Assembly: GCA_027574665.1 (NCBI GenBank)
Contig: CM050654.1
Coordinates: 40,925,722-40,989,721, forward strand
Length of the DNA: 64,000 nucleotides
Direction: 5' to 3'
Source: Rhynochetos jubatus
Lineage: Eukaryota > Chordata > Aves > Eurypygiformes > Rhynochetidae
Under the pieces are notes generated by a model. It made no database searches. It was given only the letters and a program-made list of their open reading frames with translations, and was not told the origin of the DNA. The translations under genes and the position numbers were made by a program. Numbering within the stretch: the stretch's first letter is position 1; every line of letters starts with the position of its first letter. Positions 24,354 through 37,903 of the stretch are shown here, piece by piece.

Positions 24354-27300
24354 AAATAATCCTTTCCCCTTTCATGTGATGTGTGTTGGCACTGGTTGAT
24401 TAAATCCTGGCTATTTCTGTCCTTTAAGGAATAGAAGTATTTACACTAAATTGTAATTAGATTCTGAAATAGGCTGATGTTTGTTTAAGGTTTGACTGAG
24501 GGTTTCAACAAACTTCCTTCGAGATCATGAAGTGTACAGCTGATTTCATATCTATAAGGACACAGCATTTATAGCTGTCAGCAAACACACCCCGGTCTGT
24601 CATGGGTTAGTGTAAGATTCAAGATGTTTAAGGTACACAGTTGTTATTTTCGTGATGGTAAAATGAAAAGGCCCAGTGACTTGCCTTAGGCAGCTGATGG
24701 TTGTAGTGGAGGTGGAAATTGGACCCACGTCTTCCAAGTCTTAGGCCAGTGATAATATGGTCATTTTTCCTTTTTGATATGCTACTAAAAGCTCAGTCAA
24801 TTGATTATTTTTGAGGGCACTTACATCTTATTATGAATAACTTTTAAAACTAATGATAATTACCCGTCATCTTTTGTCTTTGAAATCAATTCTGGAGAGG
24901 ATTGTACAAGATTTAATTAATTTTCTTGTCTCTAGTTATTGATTACTCAGATTGCTTTGAGTAAGCTGTTCTTGGGTCAGTTTAACTGGTCCTTTACACG
25001 CCTTATCTCTTGTCTTTGACTGGCTGAGTTTCTGATGTACAAAGTAATTTATTTTGGACCAAAGGGTTAGTAATGTGGCTTCGTTCTTAAGGGCTAAAGC
25101 TATAAAAACCTCATGCATAAGCTGGGTGAGTTAACTTTTGACCCCATTTTGGCTAACAGTAGCAACCATCAGCAGATGGAGAACTTTATCTTTCCATGGC
25201 ACTTTGTAGAGTTTACACAGTGTCAGATAAGAGCTGGAGGAATTCTACCCTCTGTTACAGCATCACATTGCTGGGGTCAATGCAAAATTGTTTGGTAGGA
25301 GTAAAAAAATACTTCGATTGCTGCGTAAGGGAAAGTGTGTGTTGTGTTCTCCCATATTCACACTTTATTCTCTCTGGAAAATAACAAGTTTTCATATTCT
25401 CTTCTTGGCTAATGAGTTTCTTTTCTACCTAAAATAATTTCCACCATGCTATACGGTAGTTGTTGGTGATGCAATTGGCTGGCTGTGTTTCGAGTTCGTT
25501 GGAATGGGCTAATGAGTATTTAAGCTGGATCGTCCTTGGAAGGACTGTGTTCTAGACCTGACAGACAAGCAAAAGACCCCAAACAGACTTCATCCGATAG
25601 GTTTTACCTCCACCATTGATAGGGAGAACTGCTGGATGGATGTGGAGTCAGTGCTTTGTTTGCTGTGGGGTAATCCTCGCCCTGGTTTCGGGCTTGAACA
25701 TTGTGAATTGCTATTTTTCTTCTGCGTAAGACGTGGTAGAAGCATGCGTCAATGGGCGATGGGAGTATATTGCCACGTCCTTGTGCCTGTGAGGAGAGCA
25801 GCAGCAACCAGATGTCCTCTATAGAAGTCAGAGACCTGCCCCGTGGATGAAACTCAGTTCTGTCCCCAGGCTTGTGGGCTGAGATGTGCATGCGCACACG
25901 GTCAGGTCTGTTGCAAGCCTTTTCCTAACTACATCCTTGAAATCACCCGGCTGCGTTTCATAGCTGCAATCCACTCTTCAAGGCCATAATGAACGGTTCA
26001 AATTAAAGGTCAGGCCCAGACACACGCGTTTCTTGTGGTGGAATTGCAGGATGAAGCGAGTGGGGTGATGCACTGCTAGGCTTAGAGCTATGGAACATCA
26101 AAGAGGTCATTCCCACTGGTGTGGCAAGTGCAGGAAGTGACATATAGATAATAATTGCACATTAGCGTAGTGCTGTTAGGCATTTGAGTTGAAGCTTTGT
26201 CTTGCACCCTTTTCTATATCAGGAGATCTGACCACATCAGCAGCCCTCCCTCCCTGCGACTGGGGGGATTTGGGGGTCATCCAGCATTTAAACATTGTCT
26301 GAAAGATTTGTTTATCACCAAAGCCTAATGCAACTTCTTGTTCTTTCTGGTTTGCAGGAACTCAGTGACAGAGGAGATGGATATCTCCTGCTCTGTATCA
26401 TTCTGCTGCAGACTAGAGGGGCTGGATAGGTGCTGGGTAACCGCGTGTTGGTGCTGCTCTGCTTTGGGGAAGCGAACCCTCAGAACTTTAACAAAAAAGG
26501 CTAGACATGCACACTTATGGTGAATATTTATTGACTGAAGGAATATGTGTGGGCAATATCATAATTAAAAAGCGTAATAATTATCCAAATGAGTACTCTG
26601 CTTGTTTCTTTAATGGGAAAGTGCTTCAGCAACCAAGGAGTTTGGGAGAGGATGGAAAGAGGGAGACAGGGCAGGAGGAAAGTACTATCTCTGTTTGCAG
26701 TGTGCTCTGTCTTGGTCTGCATTCAGAGAACTTACTTAGCCTTTAGTCTTTTTTTCTGCTAACCTATGCGGTCTTTTGTAGGATGGGGTTTTTTTACCTC
26801 TCTCAGCAGCTTTCCACTCAATGGTTTGTCTTAGCTACTGATTGATTTTGTGAAACACACACAAGTACCTTTTATAGAGTCCAATCCTTTACTATGGTCG
26901 AATGGTCTATTTAATTTTTCTTGAGATGACATGGTTAAGTTACAGATTTATACCTGTAGTACAGGCAGATACCATGTAGCGTTGTATATTCAGTTGCCTT
27001 TTCATACTTAGGTAGCACATATAACGATTTTAAAAGGTAAAATTCCATTCCATCAGAGACAGAGGTAGAGACCAGATGCACATCGTGATTGTTCCTGTTC
27101 ATCAGGTAATGATGGTTCTGAGAGACATTTCCCTTTTGTTCTAAGCTGTGTTCCCTTCTGCTGCTGTAGCCGCTGCTTCATAGACATCGCAGTGTTTCTC
27201 TGGTAATGCACACAGACGCTTTTTGAAAGCACTGAGGAGGTTTTGCTGATGCAGCATCCCGTCGTACTGATAATACAGATGATTAAAGCATCAGCTGAGA

Positions 27301-30300
27301 ACTGCTCAGGAATGTTGTCTCTTTGTCTTCTCCTTGCTGCTGGTTTTCAACCACTGAAGCCCGTTCGTGGTAGATAAGTGAAAGCACAGAATTGCACCAA
27401 GAAAGTTCTCTTATTTCAAAAGACTGTTGAACCTCTTTTTTCCTGTAATAAAGTTTATTGCTTCCTATATATTTGCCTGGTATTATGGAAGCGCTGGCTT
27501 TCCACCCGCGGGGTAATTTACTTCTGTAGAATTCTTCAGCTTACATGTAAAGCTCAAAAATTTGCTGATTCAGCTCACTTTCTAGAGTCTTTGCCAATCA
27601 GCTTATCCTGGCTCATCTGTCCATATTTTTATTTAATTGTCTTTTAAGGTTTATTGATGCAGCCCATCCTGCGTTTCTTTTCCCTGATTTCCCTCTGTCA
27701 CCACACAGTGAAGGCTTTTTGCTAACCTGTGGTTTCAGTGCAGTAATAATTAAGAGCCTGAAAGGATGTTCTTTTTGAACCTTTCCGTGTTTGAGGGCTT
27801 TAATACTGTAGCTCAGACATAAAATTTTGCTCCAGGCTGACACTTGGAATTGAAGATCTGAGTTTGAAAACGTTTCATTTATGTCCTTATTTTGTTTATA
27901 CGCAGCTGTAAATCCTTGAAGGAGATAATTAATTTTCCGTTTGTGTCAACTTCTGCATAATCCATGCATCACGTTAGAAGTATCAGCATGAAAGTAATGA
28001 GCTGCAAGTTACCCTCTGAAACTCTTTATGCACCTGTTGATGTTCAGAGAATATGTTTTGAGGAATTGCTTGGTGTGCAAGTAGGACTTACTCTCAATTG
28101 GCAGTTTCTGGAGGTCATCTAAACTCTAGAAAGGTATGTTTCTAACCTATGGATTATTGGTGCATTGCATGACCTACGTTGTGAAAATTAATATAGATAA
28201 CCAAAGGAAATTTAGTATACCTTTAGCAAAAATGAAAATTAACTTTTCCTTCACTTGAGGTGTGATGTCTGAGTAGGTTGGAGTATGGGGCTTGTGGATG
28301 TGGATGTGTGTGCCTCTCCCCCCTCACCTTGTAACGTAAGTGCTTTGTTTAGTGGCTACCTTTCCCTTGATTTCAGAATATACGCTATGAACCAAAAAAA
28401 TGTGCAGAAGACACTACAGATCTTCAACTTCTATGGAAAAAAAAAATCACATTTTTCATCTTAGAAAAAGAGACAATCGAATGAGGGATGTGGGATGTGG
28501 CAGGCAGCCATGGCGAGTGTGGGGAGAGGGAGTGGAGGGTGGCTCTTCATGGCTTGTCACGGCGCAAGGACTGGATGCTGTAAAACGGAACAGACGGCTG
28601 GTTTAAGACAAAGAGAAGGAAGTGCTTTTGAAAAAGGTCCATGTTTGTACTTTGCAGTTTATTGCCAGAGGATGGTGTGATGACTGAAGCTCTAGCGGGG
28701 TTCAAAACCTGACGGTAATAACCCATGGCCGGTTCAATTAACCAAGCCACGCACTGGCTGTTAAACAAGATGCAGACACCGTCTGTGCCCCAGAAGTCCC
28801 TCAATTGCAGGTTGTCGGGAAGGAAGGTGACTGTATACGGGAGGAATTGTCCCTGTAAGCTGAGATGTCCGTGTATTCTTTCCTGCAATGGCTCGTTGCT
28901 GGGCAGGTTTGGAGAAGAGAGGTTTGTAACTCCTGCCTGTAACACACTTCCGAGCCATCGCCCAGAAAAACATTTCTGTCTTTACAGCGAAGCCTGACAG
29001 AAAGAATTTAAAAATGTATTATCTAACATGGAAAAAATCATTTTAAAAACCTCCTGCTCTCATCCATTAAGGGAGAGTATTGAAAGACGTGTTGCAATAC
29101 TTACGTATTGTCCATCCAAAAAGACAATAATTAAATCAAGTGAAATCCTACAAATCCTCCCAAATGGAATGGCCTAACATTTGTGTTTCCTTATACTTCT
29201 TTTTGCCCTTTTCATATGATGTTTGCAAGTGCTGAGGGAAACCTGTATGGCCTGCTGAAAGAATGTAGACCTGAAGAGAGTAATGATAACAGTAATAACA
29301 ATAGGTGTGCAATAGTTTTTGTTATGAGACTGCAGTGTTTTTCTTACTAGTGTTTATTTTCTCATGAGTGTTTGCTAGTTGTTGGGGTTTTTTTTTTTCC
29401 ATTACTAGTGTTTGGGTTTGTGGTTTTGGTTTTTTTTTCTTACTGGTGATTTTTTTTTTCCTTGCATCTTTCTTTCCAATTTATTCTGGCGCTAATTTGA
29501 TAATGACCTACCTGCCTAAAATACACCCAAGGTTATACAAAGGATTTCTGCAAGGCTGTGAGTAACCTTAGGAAAAAGCACATGGTGCCTTTGATTGTGA
29601 AGAGTTAGAATGTGAGCTCCCCTACACAAAAGGAGTAAGATTTCGTCTTTCCCCCAGTGAATTGCTGTCTGTTCAGAGGGGAACACTAGTACGCCAAGTT
29701 TTCATCTGTGTTCATTTCTATGGATAGCTTACTCAAATGGCATCTGATCGCTCTTGGAACTGGCCTGTAGCGTATGAAAAGCACAATAAAGAGAAATGGC
29801 TACAAGAAACTATTTATTCCCCCTTTATGTCGAGTTGTGCACCTGATCTGAAACACACTGTGCAAATATTGCATGGTTTGCATGTCCTATTCCGTATGTG
29901 TTCTACCTGGTATACTTTGTCAGTAGCCAAAGTTAGTTGGCTGCAAGTGGTCGAAGCGCTGGGTGTCTGCTAGTCTGGGAAAGGGAGAAGGGTCAGGCTG
30001 TGTGGAATCGCATGGAACGATCTGAAATTTAAAAAAAAAAAAAAAACCAACAAACAAAAGGCAGGCAGGTAGAGCATTTGGGTCTTGAGTTTGAGCTTAG
30101 TCCACTCACACCAGTTCATAAATCTCTCAAGAAATTCTTCTGCAAAGCAACTGGTGATATTTCAGATGCAGAAGTTAGCATCACTTCCACAATACAGTGC
30201 TGACTTTTTTACTCAGGGTTGCCTTACCTGCCAGGGATTTATTGGCTTTAGTGAAGTAGGATTTTATTTTTTCTACTTGTGCATTTCTCTTTAACATTAC

Positions 30301-31659
30301 TCCTGATTTGTTAATAGGAAATATAGGAAACAGAAAATTTGCCGACTTTAATTTGCCAAGTAAAGCCCTGCCTGCTGCAGGCAGTATGTATGGTAAGTAA
30401 ATCTCCCCACCCAGAGTCATTCTTACTGTCACTTGATACCCACTGCCAGTTTATTTAAGAACGTGGCATTGTCTTTTGGGCAGGTAAGTGCTGAGGTAGA
30501 GCATGCACTTCTTCTCTTTCTATTGCTCTTATAATTGGATTAAAACTATCTTTTACTTGAGATTATAAATTACTTCCCGTGTGTTGTTTTATTATCCCAT
30601 TGACTTGGCTGAACGGAGTAAGGCACGAGACTGTCTCAGGTATTAGCCTTTGAGAAATACAGGCCAGTCTCCGCTCTGCAGCGATGCCCAGAAGGTAAAG
30701 ATGATTTCTTCTGAGAGGATATCAGAGATGTGAAGGTGGAAAAGACTATTTGAAGGGTAAATAGCCTTACTGTGCCTGGAAAATTTCACAAAGAGCCAGG
30801 ATGGTACTGGATAGAAGCAGTTCTGTAATGGTAAAAATCTTACCTACCTCCTTTAACAAGTGAGAAATCTTCACTTGCCAGAGGAAAACTTCATGTGTCA
30901 GGGAAGGGACCATTTGTTCTAGACAAACCCAAGAGGCGCGGTTGCTGTCTTTAGAGCAAAGACCATGAACCACACTCGTGGTTACACAACCTTCTGCAGT
31001 GTGATGAGATGAGAAGAGGAACCCTGTCCCGTGGGTGGTAATAAAACAGGTCTCGGGGTTGGATTTTTTTCATGCAATAGACTTTTACCTGTTTCCTTCC
31101 AATATTCAGGATGCTACTCATGAGTTGAGGATGGGACCATTCTGAAGGGTTACGGGTGGTAAGATAACCAGTGCTATTCTTGAGTTAGTGCAGCAGCTGC
31201 CAGGAGGTAAGTGGGAGCCAGCGCTGGGAGAAGTGAGGGCATGAGATTGATGCTGTTCCAACACAAAATGCTGGTACTGGAAATGGTTTTCTCCTCATCT
31301 TCTGCAGTTTCAAGTCAAACTTTAAAAAAAAAGAGAGGATAGTGATGCTTTAGTGAAAAATGTTATTAAAATACGCTTTGAAATGCTATTTGTCTGTCCT
31401 GGATAATGATGAAAAGGCCATAAATTATGGATGTTTGTTATTTTTCTGAATCCTGGGAATGTTCCCCTAGCTGCTGTTAATAGTCAAGGCTCAGCCTCAA
31501 GCAAACGAAACAAGGAACTGTGAGGTGATGGAAGTGTGATTCCCTTTTGGCTGCTATAGGCAGTGATGTGATTCCGGTTCTAGAGCACAGATGTTTATAG
31601 TGAAGGGCAATGAGAGAAACTGTACAAAATTAATTATTTTAAAATAATTATAATTATAT
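24354..31659. other. Long non-coding stretch, no gene assigned
   Basis: About 7.3 kb. It holds T-rich tracts at 29384-29461, an A-run near 30030-30047 and a patch at 28547-28997 open in several frames on both strands (see findings). A 20-base AT palindrome closes it at 31631-31650. Confidence 0.5.
31631..31650. repeat. Perfect 20-base AT palindrome
   Basis: TAATTATTTTAAAATAATTA equals its own reverse complement and sits just upstream of a truncated CR1. Confidence 0.9.
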
Positions 31660-31876
31660 TTAGATATTGGGAAGAAGGTCTTCCTGGAGAGGGTGGGGAG
31701 GCACTGGGACAGGTTGCCCAGAGAAGCTGTGGATGCCCCATCCCTGGCAGTGTCCAAGGCCAGGCTGGATGAGGCCTGGAGCAACCTGGTCTAGTGGAGG
31801 GTGTCCCTGCCCAGGGCAGGGGGGTCAGATGATCTTTAAGGTCTCTTCCAACCCAAACCATTCTATGACTCTGTAA
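31660..31876 (+). mobile_element. CR1 LINE, 5'-truncated 3' end (tagtgg subtype)
   Basis: It begins at TAGATATTGGGAAGAAGG and ends at CCATTCTATGACTCTGTAAT. It carries GGTCTAGTGGAGGG. Its 5' truncation point lies about 10 bases from a perfect 20-base AT palindrome at 31631-31650. Confidence 0.92.
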
Positions 31877-34800
31877 TTAAATACACTTAAGTGTTAATGC
31901 TTAATAGCAAGTTGTGTCTATAGACATGAAAGCTCTATGCTTCTGCTCCAGAAATTTGAGCCTTAGGGGAAGAAAACAGTGCAGTGCTTGGCTTTTGCAG
32001 TTGAGGATATGGCATATATGTCAACACAGCTTTTGTGAACCTGTGAAAGGGAGCTTTTTAGGTTTGGATTGTCCCTCCCTTGAAATGACAGCAAATCACT
32101 TTTCTCTCACAATGCAACAGAAGGCTGACTGAGGCTGTTCAAATAACGAATTGTGCCAAATACTGCTGGTGGGTGATAGTCCTCAGCTAGTAAAAACTGA
32201 GATTTGCTGTCTTGAACTGTCTGTACTAGAGTGTCGATTGGAAGCAAACGCCATCTTACACTGGGTCAGATTGGATGGGTCAGGAATTTATTAAGCCTAG
32301 TTCATTTAAAGCATTTCTAAACAAACACCTCTTAAGCTTTTTTCTGTTTGTAACTGTGTAAGGAATTGAAACCGATTTTGTTAGTACCCTTAGAAAGATA
32401 AAGCCTTTTTCTCCTCACACCCTTGCATCCCTTGCTTTTGCAGAGTTCACATACCTCTGGATGTATCTTCCAAGTACATCTTATTTAAGAAGACAGTGCT
32501 GTGAAATATGTAGGTAGATATATTCTGTCCTGTGTGTTAAGATTTTCCTAAAGGACATCATCGATGCACTCTCATCTGTGCTAGCTTCTCAGCTCACCCT
32601 TTGGTGGCAAATAATAGGAGTGAAATGTTGAGCTGGAAGGGGTTGTAGAAGCCAGAGCCATGAAAACAGACAGCCGTGGCTTGGAAATGGGAGTTTCATC
32701 ATCTCTTCTCCATTAGGGGTTGTATCTCAAGTAGAAAAATAGATGTGTAATTTTAGATGCCATATTTGACTTATCCGTTGCTTCAGAGTGGAGTAGTCTG
32801 AGGTTTCAAAGGGAAAACTGGGAGGAAATGCACCACTTGAGTTCGTCTACTGGGAACTACAGCTGCGAGCCTGCTTGCTCGAGATGTTACGTCAGCGTGT
32901 GTAGGGCAAGGCAGAGTAATGGGAATTACTCAGAAAATCGATATATTTTCAGAGACTGAAAGTATGCGCCTTAGAAAGGTGGAAGAGCGATGTGGAAGGG
33001 GGGGAATTTTGTGCACAGAACATTTTTCAGCAGTGTAATCAGTGACACTATGATTAATTTTCCTCTTCAAAACTAGTTCTGTTACACTGCCGGTAACGTT
33101 CAGTGTGATGTGCGGCACCGAGCTGCAGTGCAGCTCTGTAGGCAATGCGGTTTCAGGGGAGGTGCTCTGTGGCGTTTGCAGTCACGCCCGGTGCATTCAA
33201 GGAGCTGATATTGTTTATGATTTCAAGGATTGCATAGTGACAAAAAAGCTGATATAGGTATGAGTCAAAGATAGCATCAGACAGGTACCGGCGCTCTAAA
33301 TTTCACACGTTAAACCCTGCCAGTATAAACCGGGGGCTGACTCTGTGTGTGGGTTGTTTCAATTGCAGTGCAGATTGGTTTATGTGACTGTCTTAAACTG
33401 GCATGAACTGGTGGCAGATGGGCATTGCTGTTTAATGTTCTTATTACTGGGAAGGTGAAGGCAAAATAGTCCCTCTAATGTTGGGTTGTCGTAGAAAACG
33501 TGTATATTGGGCATAGTTAGAGATGGGATTTCACTTGGAAAAACAGGCATTAAGACCAAGGCGTATTTCTGAGGCTGAATTGAAGTGGCTGAAGACCTGC
33601 ATTTTCCATTTAATAAAAATCAATGGATGGGATATACAGATATCCCTAGATTTCATTGGAGAAATGTTGTTGTCCCACCTCGCTCATGTTCCAAAACAGG
33701 TCTTGAAGAATTTCATTCATGTGCAACATGCAGTAGTATTACCTTGTAGTCTTCCTGAATATGAGGAGCTTTAGCTTGGCAGGAATAAAAGTCTTTCAAA
33801 TATTGACTGTGGTCTGGAGCTAAACTTGTAGAAAGATACTGAAAATCAGAATTTTGTCTTCTGCTTGTGGCTGGTTGGGTGTTCAATGGGGCCTTGGCTA
33901 ATGTAAACTGGGGTCTGTACACAATGGCTTGTGTACAGCCAGGTAGGTCTGCTTAACTTCTGTCCCACCATTTGTAAGGAGGCCTAACTAGTTAATAATG
34001 GGCTGATCCACTGAGGTATTTAACAAAATATTCCATAAAATTAATATCGTTAAACTGATCTTTACAGAAGTGCTGTCCTGAGCTCAAGGGAAGAAAAAAT
34101 GCTGCTTATTCCTATGTTCTCTTTTCTCTACAGTAATATTAAATCCCTATTTCCAGTCTTGCACAGGTGGGAGACGGAGTTGTAAAACAGTTGCATGTGT
34201 GATAGATAGAAGCTGTTACAAGCCGAAGTTGTAAAACTTTTGGTCATCTGTCGCTTCGACAAAGGGCAGTTCTTTGAGGAAATTCTGTACTGGCAGAAGG
34301 GAATAGGAAATTAATCTCTCATTAATGGATTTTTAGATAGAATACATTATTTTCCAAAGATGATCAGCGATTCAGAATTTCAAAATAAATGTCAGTGCTC
34401 CAGACTACTTTCTGCTGAGCAGCTTTGGCTGCAAAAGGGATGAGATACAACGTAATGCAATGCAGTTTTCATTCCACGGATCTTCCCTTTTGTATGAGCT
34501 TAAAAACAAATAAAGGCTTTATCCTGGCAAGCACTTCACTTCAACGGTACTGATCAGATCTGTCACATTCATCATACATTAACTTTGCGTGTATTGTGGA
34601 GTCAGACACCTCCATGTCTCGCAATCGGTTTGCATCACAATTTCGTCTGCCAGCGTTATACCCCAAGCTAAATGATGTTGTCATTACCAGATCTCCGCGT
34701 GTTTTATAAGATCTTAGATAAAGAACTCTATAATTTCTTGTAATTAAGACCAAGTTTAATTCCAGGCATGCTTAAGTGTGCTGCGGGTGAGGATAAAGAA

Positions 34801-36854
34801 ATGTCTTGTGTTTAAAAATAACATTGATAACTTAGATTTTATTCTGTCAGTGTTACCAGTTGCAGGTGTCTGTCTGTGAGATGCAAAGTCTGTTTTCCGA
34901 TGTTGTTCTGTACTAATGATAACATGCTTTGAGGGAAAAAATCAGAAAACAGAAACTTCAACTCGGTAGGTAAGAAAAGGTCGAGCTTGTGTAACAAAGA
35001 GTTTTTATTTGCAGATCTGTAGTAATATTTTGGGCGTTTCCATCCTACAAAATACTTCCCTTTTCCCCTCTTTTTATTTCAAATATGCCCCGCCTACTTC
35101 CCAAGGAAAATGAGGGTTTTCTCTGGTTCATCCCATCCATTTATTCACTCCCTGAGTTTTAAAGTGGGGTGTATGTTGGCTTACAGATCAAATTAAATGG
35201 TCTGCAGAGAAAAACATGAGAATGGCAGTATTTGTTTAAGAAATGGGGAAGCCAAGGAGCTATTTTGGTCCTTTTAGATAAGTTGAAGTGTGAGTTTGGA
35301 CCTTTCTCATTGTTGTAGGGAACACCTGATGATGTCAGGTGTTGGTTTTAACTTTTTCAGCCCTTAACATACATACCTTTCTGCCTATGTATTTCTAACT
35401 CTTATGTCCTGAAGTGGTATTTAACAAGCTTAACATAAGCATTTGCAATTATCTAATCACCTGAAAATTGCTTACTAAATGACAGGAGGAAGTTTCATTT
35501 GCATTCCATATCTGATGTTAAATCTGCTAATCCTCCACAGAGTCTGCCAGGAAAAACAATGTAGACAGACCTGAATTTTATTAAAATCAGAAATCAAGCA
35601 CACTGCTTCCTACTATTCTGTCACACACTGCAAGATAAACCCTAAAACCTTCTGGAATATGTTGATTAGTTCAGCCACTGTATTCCTCATTGTTTTCTCG
35701 AAATGTGCTTTTGTTACAAGTTCTTTACAGACCGTGCACCAACAGCCCTTCCCTCTTGGGTCTTCTTCCCTCACCCCAGACAAACCATGTCTCCGTGTTT
35801 GCTCTTGTTTATGTAAGTTAATCTTCTGTGTTCTGACAGTCATTTCCTTCATTAATGAGAGTTCCTAATTGGGTGTAATGAAATGTTTATTCATGCTACT
35901 AGATAATAGTATATGAAAGCACAACAGAGATAAGAGACTATGAAGAAAATAAGCATTTTAAAGATTATGGATAAGATATGAAAGCCATTTTTTTGCCAAC
36001 ATTTTCCTATTTTATTTGAGAATGACTTCTGGTGCAGCTGTGTAACTAAGACTGTGTCAAACAACATCCATCACTTATTGTACTGGTTAGCAAACAAGGA
36101 CACCTTTGACTACAGCAAATTGTGAGGTCAATTCCCTGTGCTTACCCCAACCAAAGACTAGCTTTTTTGTATTTATGGTCTCTAAAATTTTCCATTTGGC
36201 ACGAGCTTCTCTGGGGAAAGCAATAGGAACCTGGGGGAGGGGAGCAGACGAGAACCTGAATTTGTAGGAAACTGGCACAAGCGTAATTGTGCCTTTTATT
36301 TGCTATCCAGGTGCATCAGATCAAGTTACAGACCAGTCTCCCCATACAGGCAAATTTTCCTCCACCTAGTAGAAACTGCAGAAAATATATGTTAAGGAGA
36401 GAAATTTTGCAACCGTTATGTGCTGAAATGGTTCAATACCCTATCTTCCTATGGAGTAAAATTGAAAGAATTAAATGCCATTGAGGTGCCCAAAATACAC
36501 TGAAATTTGCTGCTCAATTAAAACTGCCTTGCCAATTTAGAACTAACTTGCTTGTGATATTCAAAGGGCATAAACAGAGCTATTTTGTAAGGGCACCATG
36601 AAGAAGGATGTTGGCATTACAGGCACAGAAGATTTCTTCTCGTACTCTTACCAGCAACGCTCCAGCAGCCTGTGGTGCAGTAAGGGCCTCATACTGCCCT
36701 GATGGCATGCTGAAAACTGGATCCCTGGTTGCCCAGGGACACAAGAGCAAGGTAATTAGGATCAGGAGCATGTAGCTCTGAAAATTGGTACCTGCTTGTA
36801 CTTGAGTTGTTCTCTTTTTAACTCCACACATTGGTATCAGTTTCTTACTTTTCA
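31877..36854. other. Long non-coding stretch, no gene seen
   Basis: About 5 kb of AT-rich sequence with only short, unmatched open frames and no recognised repeat. Confidence 0.5.
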
Positions 36855-37362
36855 GATAATCACAGAATTGTTGGAAAAGGTTGGAAAAGACCTTTCAGAT
36901 TATCAAGTCCAACCATGAACCCAGCACTGCCAATCCACCACTGTGGATGGTCAGCTTTCTTCTGCCTATTGTCCAGGATCCCCAGGCCTGTAGTGTCGCA
37001 GGGGGTTGTTGTGGCCCACATGCAGGACGCGGCACTTGGCCTTGTTGACCCTCCCACAGGAGCCTCATCCCATCGATCCAGCCTGTCCGGATCCCTCTGC
37101 AGACCCTTCCTGCCCTCAGGCAGATCAACACACCCACCCAGCTGGGTGTCACCCCCAAAGTGACTGTGGGTGCACTCGATCCCCTCGTCCAGGTCACTGA
37201 TAGAGACATTGAACAGAACCGTGCCCAGTGCTGAGCCCTGGGGAACGAACACCACTGGTGACCGGCCGCCAATGGGATTGACCTCCGCCCACCACCACCC
37301 TTTGGGCGCGGCTGTCCAGCCAGTTTTTAACCCAGCAAAGCGTGCGCCCATCCAAGCCATGA
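36855..37362 (-). mobile_element. CR1 LINE, reverse-transcriptase fragment joined to a CR1 3' tail by internal deletion
   Basis: Read on the minus strand from 37362 it carries [28 protein letters not shown] and LDRWDEA, then in another frame [10 protein letters not shown] and GHNNPL. About 100 bases later comes a CR1 3' end of a different type (GGTTGGACTTGAT...AATTCTGTGATTAT). The missing middle is the C-terminal third of ORF2. The RT part nearly matches 7053-7490, including its defects. Confidence 0.9.
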
Positions 37363-37903
37363 CCGTTTTAAAAATGATTTTATTAAAATTAAATACGTAG
37401 CAGTTCTGATTTTGAGCTAGTACTTATTCTGCCTGTAAGGACATTTTATGGTGCCCTAGCACAGGGCACAGATTGAGACAGTACCGAAAGCTTACTGTGT
37501 CCTTCCCTCCCAGGGCTTGGGGACCAGCTCACCCTGGCACAGGTACCAGTAGCTTCAGGACGGGCTTGTTTCAGTGCAGCGTTCCTGGCTGTGCCATCCC
37601 CTTGCCCCTGTATCCCACCGAGTGGAAAGTCTGAGCTGGGAGAGGTAGGGAAACGTGGCTCAGCAGTGAAAAATTCCACTTTGCTGTTAAAAGTAGTTTT
37701 AACCTCTTTCTGCAGAGTTGTGGAATAAATGGGGTGAACAAATGGGGGGCTGTACTGTCAGACCAAACACCTCGTCGTTCTGTGTTTGGGCTCCAGTTTT
37801 GGGTGACAGGAGATACCTGTGGGAAAGCATAGGAAAGGACAACCTGTGAACAGAGGGCCAGGAGGGATGTGCCTGCTGCATCAGGAAGAAGGGACATTAC
37901 TGA
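37363..37903. other. Spacer between two minus-strand CR1 copies
   Basis: No gene or repeat recognised. A 170-codon minus-strand open frame (37571-38083) runs through this spacer only because it is continuous with the CR1 at 37904. Confidence 0.5.

Noticed and set aside
29368-29565. 65-codon frame with a very hydrophobic stretch, possible membrane protein
   Set aside because: The hydrophobic run comes from T-rich DNA read as Phe codons. There is no other sign of a gene.
36860-37360. 166-codon minus-strand frame as an active reverse transcriptase
   Set aside because: It is a fragment of CR1 ORF2 with a changed catalytic box, a frameshift and an internal deletion.
7053-37362. Segmental duplication linking the 7 kb and 37 kb regions
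   Set aside because: Similarity stops at the CR1 fragment boundaries and the outer flanks are unrelated.
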